Translations under genes and position numbers: made by a program
The notes under the pieces: generated by a model
Databases searched by the model: none
The model's input: the letters and a program-made list of their open reading frames with translations, nothing else
What the model was told of the DNA's origin: nothing
Part shown: positions 17,113 through 25,919 of the stretch, piece after piece
Position numbering within the stretch: the first letter of the stretch is position 1
Layout of the letters: each line of letters opens with the position of its first letter
Assembly: GCA_003605175.1 (NCBI GenBank)
Contig: QWDA01000006.1
Span: 1 to 64,000 of the forward strand
From: Paracoccaceae bacterium
GTDB lineage: Bacteria > Pseudomonadota > Alphaproteobacteria > Rhodobacterales > Rhodobacteraceae
Direction of reading: 5' to 3'
DNA: 64,000 bases

Positions 17113-17585
17113 CACTGCCCCCCGATCGACGTCAGCCAGGCCTCGAGCCGCATCGCCTGCCGAGCAGTCTCGCGCATCAGGCAGGCCGCCGTCGCCGGCC
17201 CCTGCCCGGTGCCGCCGCCCCATTGCGCGCGCTCATAGTCGCAGGTCGCGTCGCGGAACCCGATCCAGGCCCGCTGCATCGCCCGGAGCGAGGCGACGAG
17301 CGGCGGCGCCGCCCCGGCATCGCGCGCCGCCTCCTCGGCCACCAGCCGCTGGTAGGTGTCGTTCAACCGCGCGTCCCAGTATTCGCGTTCGGCATCGAGG
17401 CAATAGCCCATGCCCACCGTCGAATACCCATCCGGCGCCGAGATGCAGAGCTGCGCCGAGGCGCCGATGCAGGCCTCCCCGCCGCCGCCCGCGAGACAGG
17501 CCTCGGTCGCATCCGGCGTAAACGCCATCTCCTGCGCGGTGGCCGGCAGGCCGAGGAAAAGCCCCAGGAAAACCCCGCGCAGCAT
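17112..17585 (-). CDS. LprI-family (DUF1311) secreted protein
   Basis: 157 residues with a cleavable signal peptide (MLRGVFLGLFLGLPATA, cut near residue 17). The mature domain has six or more Cys and the hallmark region LNDTYQRLVAEEAARDAG (about 74-91) then MQRAWIGFRDATCDYERAQWGGGTG (about 103-127), the DUF1311/LprI core. LprI of Mycobacterium was reported as a lysozyme inhibitor; here periplasmic location and lysozyme inhibition are inference. It is the intact one of a local group of related sequences. Confidence 0.88.
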   Translation of the reverse strand: MLRGVFLGLFLGLPATAQEMAFTPDATEACLAGGGGEACIGASAQLCISAPDGYSTVGMGYCLDAEREYWDARLNDTYQRLVAEEAARDAGAAPPLVASLRAMQRAWIGFRDATCDYERAQWGGGTGQGPATAACLMRETARQAMRLEAWLTSIGGQ

Positions 17586-17845
17586 CCGTAGTCCTCCCGC
17601 ATGTCCCCCAGCTCCATCGCCCGCGTGGCAGTCATGTCCGGAGCCCGAGCCCCGGCGCGCACCGTCCAGGGCGCATTCGGAATCGCGATCCGCGATCCGG
17701 GCCCGCGACGCCTCCGCCGGACCTGCAATCTCCGCCGCCGCCCGCCGCGCGCAGGCGACGATCCCCGGCGCCGCCCGGCGAGGCCCAGACACCCGGCCGC
17801 TCCACTGCACGGCCGCGTTCCCCGCCACAACCGCCGCGCCGCACA
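17586..17845 (-). other. Possible degraded LprI-like remnant
   Basis: 260 bp between the intact LprI-like gene and the frameshifted copy. No intact gene. On the minus strand one frame reads ARIADRDSECALDGARRGSG, reminiscent of the W-I-x-x-R-D-x-x-C core of DUF1311, then the sense seems to move to another frame. Weak evidence; it may be plain intergenic sequence. Confidence 0.2.
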
Positions 17846-18297
17846 TCAGAAGATCCCCGCTGCGCGCGCCCGCAGCACGATCGCCCGCTCCGCCCAGGCA
17901 TCGCGCAGGCAATAGCCACCGGCCATCTCTGCCACGCCCGGATCGTCGGTGAAGGGCGCCACAAGAGCGCAATCGCCCGCGACCCAGCCCTCCCAGTCCG
18001 CCTGCCCGTCCCGCAGCGCCTTCGCCGTCGCGTCATCCACCGCCGCGCCCTCAAGCTCCTCAAGCGCGGCGCCGGCCAACCCGGCCCAGGCCACCCGCTC
18101 CACCTCCACGCAGTCGCCCTCGCCCATCTCCTCGCAGAAAACTCCACCGAGCCGATGCACGCCCTTGGGTCGAACAGCCGCTCCCCCGTCACCGCCTGCG
18201 CCGCGTCCACCCGGCCGAGACAGGCCCCCAGCGCCTCGGCATCCTGCGCCGCCGCCGGCGCCGCCGCCAGCGCGAAGAGAACACCCAGCCACTTCAT
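17846..18297 (-). pseudogene. Frameshifted LprI/DUF1311-like secreted protein gene
   Basis: Frame one starts at ATG 18297 with a clear signal peptide (MKWLGVLFALAAAPAAAQDA) and runs through FDPRACIGSVE. Sense then continues in another frame as FCEEMGEGDCVEVERVAWAG, through CALVAPFTDDPG and GYCLRDAWAERAIVLRARA, to TGA at 17846. The shift falls at about 18135-18155, next to a TTTT run on the coding strand, and corresponds to one missing base. Joined, the product would be about 150 residues with the Cys and Trp spacing of the LprI family. Either a real null allele or a sequencing error. Confidence 0.65.
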
Positions 18298-18588
18298 CGG
18301 ATCACCTCGATCTCCACCCCGACATCCAAAGCGGTCGGCGGTCACCGCCCCGGCCGCCCAGGAGCCGGCCTTCCGGGGCGACCTTCCCGCCATGTTGGCG
18401 CTTCCACCCTGGTCGACAGAGGCGTCGGTCACAACCTTCCGGCCGGGACCCATGGGCTTGTCGACAAGGCCGCAATCCATCGGCCGGTTCCTGATCATAT
18501 ATGTATTGCAAGGTTGGAACACACGCCACGGTCAACCCACGGCCAGGCACCTTGGTGACGGCGCGCGGAAGGCGCCGGGCGAGCGGTT

Positions 18589-18625
18589 GCCAATGGTCGC
18601 GCCACCGGTCCGAGCGACCATTGGC
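18589..18625 (+). repeat. Hairpin with conserved 13-nt loop, box D copy 1
   Basis: A perfect 12-bp stem, GCCAATGGTCGC (18589-18600) with GCGACCATTGGC (18614-18625), encloses the 13-nt loop GCCACCGGTCCGA. The minus strand of 31710-31748 has the same design: loop GCCACTGGTCCGG and a stem differing by two compensatory base-pair changes. Confidence 0.75.
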
Positions 18626-18643
18626 GGCGCCGTGTCACGCCAG

Positions 18644-18673
18644 AGGCGTGCCTGCGGCACGACCGGGCTGGCG
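18644..18673. repeat. Dispersed palindromic repeat, box A copy 2
   Basis: 30 bp matching 1967-1996 with two differences. It contains the hairpin GTGCCTGCGGCAC and the trailing GACCGGGCTGGCG. Confidence 0.75.
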
Positions 18674-18697
18674 CCATTCCCCCGCGACGGTGGTGCA

Positions 18698-18743
18698 ATG
18701 CCCCGCCCGGAACAAGGCCCGAAGGGCCGCCGGGCGAGCGCCT
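18698..18743. repeat. Dispersed palindromic repeat, box B copy 1
   Basis: About 46 bp matching 24141-24187 with one indel and one substitution. Nested palindrome: outer arms CGCCCGG and CCGGGCG, inner hairpin GGCCC-GAA-GGGCC. Confidence 0.8.
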
Positions 18744-18886
18744 GCCCGTCGTCGCACCGGAGGTGCGCCACCAAAGCGGGCACGCCTTCGGCGTGACGGG
18801 CTGGCGCTCTGTCAACGTTTGCGCGGTCCATCGAGGTCGGAGGCAGGTGGCACCATGAAGCGAGTCAAAAACCGTCACAGCGCCAC

Positions 18887-18921
18887 CCCACGGGCAGGCA
18901 CTCACCCGGCTCCGCGCTTCG
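18887..18921. repeat. Dispersed repeat, box C copy 2
   Basis: About 35 bp starting CCACGGGCAGGC and ending CGCGCTTCGG; counterpart of 2159-2193. Confidence 0.65.
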
Positions 18922-18970
18922 GCGCGGCGGATGGCGACATCCACCGTGCCCTCGCCGAAACCATCCTGCT

Positions 18971-20155
18971 CTAGCCGCGCGCTTCCTCCGCGATGATCCG
19001 CGCGATCAGCGCGCAATCCTCCAGGCTGAACGTCAAGGGCAGCCGCATGTCGAGGATCGCCCGCAGCACCCGGTCGCTCGCCGGCATCGGCGCCGCCTGC
19101 GCGTAGCGCCAGTGGCGGTAGACCGAGGTGAAGCCCTCCGGTTCCGCCGCGCCGAACCATTTCAACTCGACGCCCCGCGCCCTGCAGCCCGCCACCACGC
19201 GGGCGATCTCCGCATCCGGCCGGTCGAGCAGCAGCACCTGGATCGACGAGCCCACGAAAGCCTCGTGCTGCGGCCGCTCCACCAGAGTCAGCCCCGGCAC
19301 GCCGCGCAGCCCCGCCTCCGCCACCCGGTAGCGCTCGGTCCAGGCGGCGCAGGCCGCGTCGAGCCCGGCAAGCTGCGGCCGCAGCACCGCCGCGCGCAGG
19401 TTGTCCATCCGCGACGAGATGTTCGGCATCTCCAGCCGCAGCCCCTCGAACGCCTCCGGTCCCGGCGCCGCGCGGTGCCGGTCGTAAAGCATGTAGGAGC
19501 CCGACATCAGCACCGCGCGGGCCGCCAGATCGGCGTCGTCGGTGGTGAGGAGCCCGCCCTCGCCCGAATTCATGTGCTTGTAGGTCTGGGTCGAGAAACA
19601 GGCCACGCGCCCGTGCCGCCCCGACCGCACCCCGTTCCAGCGCGCACCCATGGTATGCGCGCAATCCTCGATCACCGCGATGCCCGCCCCGCCGCAGAGT
19701 GCCATCAAGGCCTCCATGTCGCAGACATGCCCGCGCATGTGGCTCAGGAGCAGGTGCCTCGCACCCGTCTCGGCAATCTTCGCCGCGAGGTCTTCGAGGT
19801 CGATCACCAGCCCCTCGGTCACGCCCACGAAGACCGGCTCGCCGCCCACCGCCGCAACCGCCCCCGGCACCGGCGCCAGCGTGAAGGCGTTGGTCAGGAC
19901 CGGCACCCCCGGCCCCACGCCCGCCGCCCGCAAGGCAAGCGTGATCGCCGCCCCGCCAGAGGCCACCGCCAGGCAATAACGCGCGCCCTGCCAGGCGGCG
20001 AACTCCTCCTCGAGACGCGCCACCTCGCCCACCTCGCCGGGTGCGGTGTTGTAGCGGTGCAGCCGCCCGTGCCGCATCACCGCCTCCGCCGCCGCGATGG
20101 AGGCCTCGGGCAAGGGCAATTGCTGGGTGAAATTGCCGGTGAAGATCTCCGCCAT
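18971..20155 (-). CDS. DegT/DnrJ/EryC1-type PLP aminotransferase
   Basis: 394 residues from ATG 20155, one base after the stop of the upstream phosphatase gene. Fold type I PLP enzyme: SGGAAITLALRAAGVGPG (about 66-83) binds the cofactor phosphate, VIEDCAHTMGARWNG (161-175) holds the Asp that pairs with the pyridine N, and FSTQTYKHMNSGEGGLL (187-203) holds the Schiff-base Lys193. Family members aminate keto-sugars for LPS or capsule, or act in small-molecule synthesis. No sugar epimerase genes are nearby, so the substrate is open. Pairs with the HAD phosphatase. Confidence 0.88.
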   Translation of the reverse strand: MAEIFTGNFTQQLPLPEASIAAAEAVMRHGRLHRYNTAPGEVGEVARLEEEFAAWQGARYCLAVASGGAAITLALRAAGVGPGVPVLTNAFTLAPVPGAVAAVGGEPVFVGVTEGLVIDLEDLAAKIAETGARHLLLSHMRGHVCDMEALMALCGGAGIAVIEDCAHTMGARWNGVRSGRHGRVACFSTQTYKHMNSGEGGLLTTDDADLAARAVLMSGSYMLYDRHRAAPGPEAFEGLRLEMPNISSRMDNLRAAVLRPQLAGLDAACAAWTERYRVAEAGLRGVPGLTLVERPQHEAFVGSSIQVLLLDRPDAEIARVVAGCRARGVELKWFGAAEPEGFTSVYRHWRYAQAAPMPASDRVLRAILDMRLPLTFSLEDCALIARIIAEEARG

Positions 20156-20156
20156 C

Positions 20157-20825
20157 TCAGGCCCCGCCAATAAGCCCGGCCACCACCGCCGGGAGCGCCG
20201 CAAAGTCCGGCAGAAGCGCGTCGGGCTCCAGCGCCGCGACCCCCGCCCCCTCGGGCCCGAACCCCACCAGGATCACCGGCACGCCCGCCGCCCGCGCCGT
20301 GGCGCTGTCGGTCTCTGTATCGCCAACGAGGACCGAGCGCGCCACATTGCCCCCGGCCCGCTCCACCGCCGCCCGGTAGGGCGCCGGATCGGGCTTCCGC
20401 ACCGGCAAGGTGTCGGCGCCCACCAACGAGCCGAACAGCCCCCGCACCCCCAGCCGGGTCAAGAGCGTCTCGGCCATCCCCTCCGGCTTGTTGGTGCAGA
20501 CCCCCAGCAGATACCCCGCCCGGCCCAAAGCCTCCACGGCCTCGAAAGCCCCCGGATAGAGCCGCGTGTGCACGTCGATCCCCGCCTCGTACAGCGCCAG
20601 CAGCCGCGGATATTCTGCATCCACCAAGGCCTCACCCTCGCGCCCCAGCCGCGAAAACCCCAGCCGCAGCATCGCCCGCCCGCCGCGAAACGCCACCGTC
20701 GCATCGGCCACCGGGTCCAGCATGTCGCCATGCCCGAGCGCCCGGAAACAGCCATTCGCCGCCGCGATCAGGTCGGCGCTCGTATCCGCCAGCGTCCCGT
20801 CGAGATCGAAAATCACCGTCCGCAT
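20157..20825 (-). CDS. HAD hydrolase, phosphoglycolate phosphatase-like
   Basis: 222 residues from ATG 20825. Motif I FDLDGTLADT (6-15) has the nucleophile Asp7 and Asp9, motif II/III GVCTNKPEGMAETLL holds the Thr and Lys, and motif IV VLVGDTETDSATARAAGVPV holds the two acidic residues. The cap between residues 15 and 85 is the helical type of the Gph group. Gph salvages 2-phosphoglycolate; related enzymes act on other phosphomonoesters. Divergent from glmU, and 1 bp from the DegT gene that follows it. Confidence 0.88.
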   Translation of the reverse strand: MRTVIFDLDGTLADTSADLIAAANGCFRALGHGDMLDPVADATVAFRGGRAMLRLGFSRLGREGEALVDAEYPRLLALYEAGIDVHTRLYPGAFEAVEALGRAGYLLGVCTNKPEGMAETLLTRLGVRGLFGSLVGADTLPVRKPDPAPYRAAVERAGGNVARSVLVGDTETDSATARAAGVPVILVGFGPEGAGVAALEPDALLPDFAALPAVVAGLIGGA

Positions 20826-20897
20826 CGCCGCCCCAACGCCCCCGGAGCCCATCGTGTCGCTGAAACCTCGCGACACCTTCCGTGATGACCCGCCCAC

Positions 20898-20925
20898 TTG
20901 CGGGACGGCGCCCGTGGCGTAAAAC
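20898..20925 (+). promoter_or_regulatory. Putative promoter of glmU-glmS
   Basis: TTGCGG (20898-20903), a 16-bp spacer, then TAAAAC (20920-20925), 29 bp before the glmU ATG. It lies in the 128-bp divergent region with the HAD gene. Moderate match to sigma-70 consensus only. Confidence 0.3.
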
Positions 20926-20953
20926 GACACGAACGAAAAGGAAAGAGCAGTCC

Positions 20954-22309
20954 ATGGGCACGCAACTGGTGATCCTCGCCGCCGGCGAAGGCACGCGGAT
21001 GAATTCCGACCGGCCGAAAGTGCTGCACGAGGTCGGCGGGCTGCCGCTCTTCGGCCATGCCGTGGCGGCGGGGCGCGAGCTCGAGCCGGAACGCGTGATC
21101 CTCGTGGTCGGCAGCGGCGCCGAGGCGGTGCGCGCAGCCGCCGCCGAGATCGCCCCCGAGGCCGAGATCGTCACCCAGACCGAACGCCGCGGCACCGGCC
21201 ACGCGGTCATGGCCGCCGCCGAGGCGCTCAAGGGCGCGGGCGGCGACACCATCGTCCTCTTCGGCGACACCCCCTTCATCCGCCCCGAAACGCTGACCCG
21301 CATGGCGGAAGCCCGCAAATCCGGCCACGCTGTGGTCGTCCTTGGCTTCGAACCCGAAGACCCGCTGCGCTACGGCCGCCTGGTGATGCAGGGCGCAAGC
21401 CTCGACCGGATCGTCGAGTTCAAGGACGCCACGCCCGAGGAACGCGCCATAACCCTTTGCAATGGCGGCGTTATCATGGCGCAAACCGAGCTCCTCCTCG
21501 AGCTCCTCGGCGGCCTCTCCGACGATAACGCCTCGGGCGAATACTACCTCACCGACATCGTCGCTCTGGCCCGCGCCAAGGGATACGGCGCCACCGCGAT
21601 CACCTGCGACCCGATCGAGACCATGGGCGTCGACACCCGCGCCGCGCTGGCCCGCGCCGAAACCGTGTTCCAGGAGAGGAAACGCGCCGAAGCGCTCGAA
21701 ACCGGCATCACCCTCACCGCGCCCGGCACCGTGTTCTTCTCGCATGACACGATCATCGGCCGCGACGCCGTGGTCGAACCCAACGTGGTCTTCGGCCCCG
21801 GTGTCACCGTGGAAACCGGCGCCCGGATCCGCGCCTTCTCCCATCTCGAAGGCTGCCATGTGGGCCAGGGCGCCATCGTCGGCCCCTTCGCCCGGCTCCG
21901 CCCCGGCGCGGAAATTTCGAACGACGCCCATATCGGCAATTTCGTCGAGATCAAGAATGCCGAAATCGGCGAAGGCGCCAAGGTGAACCACCTGAGCTAT
22001 ATCGGCGATGCCTCGGTGGGCGACCGGACGAATATCGGCGCCGGCACCATCACCTGCAATTACGACGGCGTCTTCAAGCACCGCACCGAGATCGGCGCCG
22101 ACGTGTTCATCGGCTCCGACACCATGCTGGTCGCGCCGGTCAAGGTGGGCGACCGCGCCATGACCGCCACCGGCACCGTGGTGACCCGCGACATCGAACC
22201 GGGCGCGCTCGCCATCGGGCGCGCGAAACAGGAGACAAAGCCGGGCTTTGCCGTCAGGCTGTTCGACAAGCTGCGCGCCGAGAAGGCACGGCGCGCGAAG
22301 GAGGGCTGA
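20954..22309 (+). CDS. glmU: Bifunctional UDP-GlcNAc pyrophosphorylase / glucosamine-1-phosphate N-acetyltransferase
   Basis: 451 residues, standard length. N-terminal uridyltransferase with LAAGEGTRMNSDRPKVLHEV (8-27) and the FGDTPFI (metal-binding Asp) and NASGEYYLTDI regions. The C-terminal half is a left-handed beta-helix of hexapeptides, including NYDGVFKHRTEIGADVFIGS. It makes UDP-N-acetylglucosamine from glucosamine-1-phosphate, feeding peptidoglycan and lipopolysaccharide. ATG 20954 precedes the conserved MGTQLVILAAGEGT. glmS follows after 3 bp, so both pathway ends are co-expressed. Confidence 0.98.
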   Translation: MGTQLVILAAGEGTRMNSDRPKVLHEVGGLPLFGHAVAAGRELEPERVILVVGSGAEAVRAAAAEIAPEAEIVTQTERRGTGHAVMAAAEALKGAGGDTIVLFGDTPFIRPETLTRMAEARKSGHAVVVLGFEPEDPLRYGRLVMQGASLDRIVEFKDATPEERAITLCNGGVIMAQTELLLELLGGLSDDNASGEYYLTDIVALARAKGYGATAITCDPIETMGVDTRAALARAETVFQERKRAEALETGITLTAPGTVFFSHDTIIGRDAVVEPNVVFGPGVTVETGARIRAFSHLEGCHVGQGAIVGPFARLRPGAEISNDAHIGNFVEIKNAEIGEGAKVNHLSYIGDASVGDRTNIGAGTITCNYDGVFKHRTEIGADVFIGSDTMLVAPVKVGDRAMTATGTVVTRDIEPGALAIGRAKQETKPGFAVRLFDKLRAEKARRAKEG

Positions 22310-22312
22310 GCC

Positions 22313-24127
22313 ATGTGCGGCATCGTCGGCATTCTCGGCGCCCATGAAGCGGCGCCGATCCTCGTCGAGGCGCTGAAGCGGCTCGAATATCGCGGTTATG
22401 ACAGCGCCGGGATCGCCACCGTGAACGCCGGCCATCTCGACCGGCGCCGGGCGATGGGCAAGCTCGTCAACCTCGCCGACCTGCTCGTGCACGAGCCGCT
22501 GGCCGGCAAGTCCGGCATCGGCCATACCCGCTGGGCCACCCACGGCGCGCCCTCGGTGAAGAACGCGCATCCGCACCGCGCCGGGCCGGTGGCGGTGGTC
22601 CACAACGGAATCATCGAGAACTTCAAGGCTTTGCGCGAGGATCTTCAGGGCATCGGCTACACCGCCGAGACAGACACCGACACCGAAACCATCGCGCTCC
22701 TCGCGCAATCCTTCCTCGATCAGGGCCTCGCCCCCCGCGACGCCGCCGAACAGACCATCGCCCGGCTCGAAGGCGCCTTCGCGCTCGCCTTCCTGTTCGA
22801 CGGCGAGGACGACCTGATGATCGGCGCCCGCCGCGGCTCGCCCCTCGCCGTGGGCCATGGCGAGGGCGAGATGTTCCTCGGCTCCGACGCCATCGCGCTC
22901 TCGGGCCTCACCGACCGGATCACCTATCTCGAGGAAGGCGACCGCGTCATCCTCACCCGCGATACCTGCGAGATCTACGACCGCGACGGCAAGCTCGCCA
23001 ATCGCGAGCTCCGCAAGATCCGGATCGACACCGCCCGGATCGAGAAGGGCGGCCACCGGCATTTCATGATGAAGGAAATCGCCGAGCAGCCCATCGTGCT
23101 CGCCGACGCACTGACGCATTACGTGACGCCCTCCGGCAAGATCCGCCTGCCCCGCGATCTCGACTTCTCCCGCTTCGACCGCATCGCCATGGTCGCCTGC
23201 GGCACCGCGCACTACGCCTGCCTCACCGCGCGCTACTGGTTCGAGAAATACGCCCGCCTGCCGGTGGATCTCGACGTCGCTTCCGAGTTCCGCTACCGCG
23301 AGCCGCCGCTCGGCCCCAATACGCTGGCGATCTTCGTCAGCCAGTCGGGCGAAACCGCCGACACGCTCGCCGCCCTGCGCTATTGCGAGCAGAAGGCGAT
23401 GACGCTGGGCGTGGTCAACGTCGCCGAAAGCTCGATCGCGCGCGAGGCCGACCTGGCGCTGCCGATCCATGCCGGCACCGAGATCGGCGTCGCCTCGACC
23501 AAGGCCTTCACCTGCCAGCTCACCGTGCTCGCCCTCCTCGCGCTCAAGGCGGCGCAGGACCGCGGCCTGATGAGCGGCGAGGAAACCGCCGCCGCGCTCG
23601 CCGACCTGCGCACGCTGCCGGGCCTCGTCGCCCAGGCGATGGACACCGGCGAGGCGATCCAGGCCGTCGCGGCCGAGATCGCCGAGGCAAGCGACATCCT
23701 GTTCCTCGGCCGCGGCCCGATGTTCCCCCTGGCGCTCGAGGGAGCGCTGAAACTCAAGGAAATCAGTTATATACATGCCGAAGGTTATGCTTCTGGCGAG
23801 TTGAAGCACGGCCCCATCGCGCTCATCGACCAGACCGTGCCCGTGATCGTCATGGCGCCCCATGACGCGCTGTTCGAAAAGACCGTCTCGAACATGCAGG
23901 AGGTGATCGCGCGCGGCGGCCGCGTGGTGCTGATCAGCGACGCGAAGGGCTGCGAAACCGCACGTGACGGCACCTGGCGCACGCTCCGGATGCCCTCGGC
24001 GCCGGACCTCCTCGCGCCGATCCTCTACGCGATCCCGGCCCAGCTCCTCGCCTACCACACGGCCGTCGCCAAGGGAACGGATGTGGACCAGCCCCGCAAC
24101 CTCGCGAAATCGGTCACGGTGGAGTAG
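22313..24127 (+). CDS. glmS: Glutamine--fructose-6-phosphate aminotransferase (isomerizing)
   Basis: 604 residues. After Met removal Cys1 (MCGIVGILG) is the glutaminase nucleophile. The N-terminal Ntn domain shows GIGHTRWATHG and HNGIIENF, and two SIS domains bind fructose-6-phosphate (VACGTAHYACLTARYWFE, SQSGETADTLAAL, EGYASGELKHGPIALID). It makes glucosamine-6-phosphate, the first step of the pathway ended by GlmU. No ribozyme-like leader is possible since only 3 bp separate it from glmU. Palindromic box B follows its stop by 13 bp. Confidence 0.98.
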   Translation: MCGIVGILGAHEAAPILVEALKRLEYRGYDSAGIATVNAGHLDRRRAMGKLVNLADLLVHEPLAGKSGIGHTRWATHGAPSVKNAHPHRAGPVAVVHNGIIENFKALREDLQGIGYTAETDTDTETIALLAQSFLDQGLAPRDAAEQTIARLEGAFALAFLFDGEDDLMIGARRGSPLAVGHGEGEMFLGSDAIALSGLTDRITYLEEGDRVILTRDTCEIYDRDGKLANRELRKIRIDTARIEKGGHRHFMMKEIAEQPIVLADALTHYVTPSGKIRLPRDLDFSRFDRIAMVACGTAHYACLTARYWFEKYARLPVDLDVASEFRYREPPLGPNTLAIFVSQSGETADTLAALRYCEQKAMTLGVVNVAESSIAREADLALPIHAGTEIGVASTKAFTCQLTVLALLALKAAQDRGLMSGEETAAALADLRTLPGLVAQAMDTGEAIQAVAAEIAEASDILFLGRGPMFPLALEGALKLKEISYIHAEGYASGELKHGPIALIDQTVPVIVMAPHDALFEKTVSNMQEVIARGGRVVLISDAKGCETARDGTWRTLRMPSAPDLLAPILYAIPAQLLAYHTAVAKGTDVDQPRNLAKSVTVE

Positions 24128-24140
24128 CGCTCAGTCGCGC

Positions 24141-24187
24141 ATTGCCCCGCCCGGAATCAAGGCCCGAAGGGCCGCCGGGCGAGCGCC
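24141..24187. repeat. Palindromic box B copy 2 between convergent glmS and a lipoprotein gene
   Basis: 47 bp matching 18698-18743. Nested inverted repeats CGCCCGG...CCGGGCG around GGCCC-GAA-GGGCC. It lies between two convergent stop codons (24127 and 24198), where a bidirectional terminator would be expected, but lacks a T-tract. Confidence 0.75.
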
Positions 24188-24197
24188 GGACCGGCGC

Positions 24198-24905
24198 TCA
24201 CCCGCTATTCGTCCGGATCACCTCGACGATCCGCCGCGCGATCGCCGCCGAGCCCTTGGTCGAGGGATGGATCATGTCCACCCCGTGATAGGACCGGTCG
24301 CCATGAGGCACCATGTCGCCCACCGGAACGAAGAACACGCCCGGGTCCAGCGCCGCCAGCCGGGCGAGCCGCGCCTCGAACTCCTCGCCCTCGTCGCGGC
24401 AATGCTCGATCAGCGAACCCACGCCGGGGCTCCTCAGATAGCCCACATAGATCACCCGCGCGCCCGTCGCCCGCAGCTTGCGCACCTGGTCGGGGATCGA
24501 CCCGAACCGCCCGGAATCCGAGATCATCCGCATCATCCGGTTGCCGCAGCGCGAACAGCCGCAGCCGAGCCACAGGTCATTTCCGCCGCCGTTCAGGATG
24601 ATCCAGTCCCAGGGCCCGGGCCGGTACTGGTTGGCGATCTTCATCCCCAGGCTGCCCGAGATCGGCAGCTTGTAGATCACATGCGCGCCCGGCACCGAGC
24701 GGTCCACCACCGGCTCCTGCAGAAGCGCCTCCACCGCGTCCGAGACCGAATGGCCGGTGGCCCGGTTCCAAGACAGGAGCGAGTCGCCCATGGTCAGGAT
24801 CCGCGCGTGGTCCGCCCGGGTGACCGGCTCGGCACAGCCGGCCATAAAGAGCGCCACGACCAGAAGCCCCGCGGCGCGGAAGGTCGCCATCCGGATCGTC
24901 GCCAT
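24198..24905 (-). CDS. SGNH/GDSL-type hydrolase lipoprotein
   Basis: 235 residues; GGGGGAGAG precedes ATG 24905. Lipoprotein signal with lipobox MAGC (Cys24). Block I is LTMGDSLLSWNRATG (about 37-52, nucleophile Ser in GDS), block III is ILNGGGNDLWLG (about 103-114), and block V is DMIHPSTKGSAAIARRI (about 212-228, catalytic Asp and His). Members act on esters of polysaccharides, lipids or peptidoglycan in the envelope. A Cys cluster (LGCGCSRCGN, about 113-122) right after block III is unusual and might bind metal. Confidence 0.85.
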   Translation of the reverse strand: MATIRMATFRAAGLLVVALFMAGCAEPVTRADHARILTMGDSLLSWNRATGHSVSDAVEALLQEPVVDRSVPGAHVIYKLPISGSLGMKIANQYRPGPWDWIILNGGGNDLWLGCGCSRCGNRMMRMISDSGRFGSIPDQVRKLRATGARVIYVGYLRSPGVGSLIEHCRDEGEEFEARLARLAALDPGVFFVPVGDMVPHGDRSYHGVDMIHPSTKGSAAIARRIVEVIRTNSG

Positions 24906-25140
24906 GTCTCTCCCCCTGCGGGTATGTCAGAAAATTCATACAATCTTCAGGCGATCAGACGGATCCGGCAAGAAAAATCTCCCGCCCGCATTCGCGAACG
25001 CAGTGTTTCGCATATGGCGACAATCGCCCGACGGCCCCCGAATTTCCCCGGTTTCGCCAAGGTTTCACCGCCCCGCCCGGCTAGAGACGCCGCGTCGGGC
25101 CCCCTGCCCGGCTCCGCGTTTGCAAGGGTCGGGGTCCGCC

Positions 25141-25401
25141 ATGAAGCCGCACAACCTGCCGAAAACCGCCGCCGCCGCGCTTCTCGCGCTGGGGCTCTCG
25201 GGCTGCGTGAACCCGAAGGACTTCGAAACCGACCCGGTCGAGGTGCCGACGACCCGCGGCGTGGTCACCTGCCAGCTCTACACCCAGGACCTCGTGGTCT
25301 GGGACCGCGCCATCGACCGGCCCGACGCGATGTCGGTCTCCGATGCCGACGCGATCTGCCTCAACGAGGGCAAGCGCCGGGCGAAGATCCACCGCACCTG
25401 A
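25141..25401 (+). CDS. Small lipoprotein, function unknown
   Basis: 86 residues. Signal peptide [15 protein letters not shown] with lipobox LSGC (Cys22). The mature part is about 65 residues with two more Cys ([20 protein letters not shown] and [17 protein letters not shown]). The C-terminal DADxICxxxGKRRA pattern recurs in small Rhodobacterales lipoproteins, but I cannot name a function. Monocistronic; followed by 130 bp before the NDUFA12 homologue. Confidence 0.75.
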   Translation: MKPHNLPKTAAAALLALGLSGCVNPKDFETDPVEVPTTRGVVTCQLYTQDLVVWDRAIDRPDAMSVSDADAICLNEGKRRAKIHRT

Positions 25402-25531
25402 CCGCGCGCACGACCTCCCCCCTAAAAGATCCGTGAAAAGCCGAGGCCCGCCCGACCCGCCGCCGCACCCCGGCGCTGGACCTTCGCGAACGGTTGCGCC
25501 ATACCCGGGGGCGAGACATCCGGAGACGTCC

Positions 25532-25915
25532 ATGGGCCTGATGACCACACTCCTGCGCGCCGTGACCTGGTGGAACGGGCAGACGCTCAACACCCAACTC
25601 TACACCTGGCGCAATGGCGTGAAGGTGGGCGAGGACGGCGAGGGCAACACCTTCTACGAGAGCCGCGACGGCAAGAAGCGCTGGGTGGTGTTCAACGGCG
25701 AGGCTGAGGCGAGCCGGGTCTCCCCCGACTGGCACGGCTGGCTGCACCACACCTGGGACGAGCCGCCCACCAAGCAGGCGCTCAGGCACAAGGCCTGGGA
25801 GAAGCCGCACCAGGAAAACCTGACCGGCACCGCGCTCGCCTATGCGCCGCCGGGCTCGATCCGCCGCGCCGCGCCTGCCGAGCGCCGGGATTACGACGCC
25901 TGGACCCCGGAATAA
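25532..25915 (+). CDS. Complex I accessory subunit homologous to NDUFA12 (B17.2)
   Basis: 127 residues. Contains [20 protein letters not shown] (about 13-32), [20 protein letters not shown] (about 38-57) and [17 protein letters not shown] (about 66-82), the B17.2/NDUFA12 signature. Alphaproteobacterial complex I contains this supernumerary subunit, bound near the NuoB/NuoI region. Although far from nuoA-F here, it supports this genus having an extended complex I. It is followed by mlaD-like, DUF2155 and aat genes, a typical Rhodobacteraceae order. Confidence 0.93.
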   Translation: MGLMTTLLRAVTWWNGQTLNTQLYTWRNGVKVGEDGEGNTFYESRDGKKRWVVFNGEAEASRVSPDWHGWLHHTWDEPPTKQALRHKAWEKPHQENLTGTALAYAPPGSIRRAAPAERRDYDAWTPE

Positions 25916-25919
25916 CCCG

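Larger units (their letters stand above)
18298..18970. other. 673-bp non-coding repeat-rich interval
   Basis: No gene is supportable. The left third (18300-18540) holds a small A+T island (about 18495-18520, CATATATGTATTGCAAGG) that may be a promoter region for the minus-strand genes. From about 18560 to 18930 it is a mosaic of palindromic boxes shared with 1.97-2.19 kb, 24.14 kb and 31.71 kb. Confidence 0.65.

Noticed and set aside
17632-18522. 296-codon minus-strand frame starting MFQPCNTYMI
   Set aside because: Only the part from 18297 to about 18150 is real (signal peptide of the LprI-like pseudogene); the rest is out-of-frame Arg-rich sequence.
22310-22312. glmS ribozyme or riboswitch
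   Set aside because: Only 3 bp separate glmU and glmS, leaving no room for a structured leader.
20813-24058. A minus-strand open frame of about 1080 codons opposite glmU and glmS
   Set aside because: It is the antisense shadow of two certain genes; in high-G+C DNA such frames stay open by codon bias. Its product shows low-complexity His/Gly/Asp/Arg composition and no domain.
24141-24187. Rho-independent terminator for glmS
   Set aside because: The hairpins are strong but no T-tract follows in either direction, and the same sequence occurs at 18.7 kb away from a gene end, so it is called a repeat.
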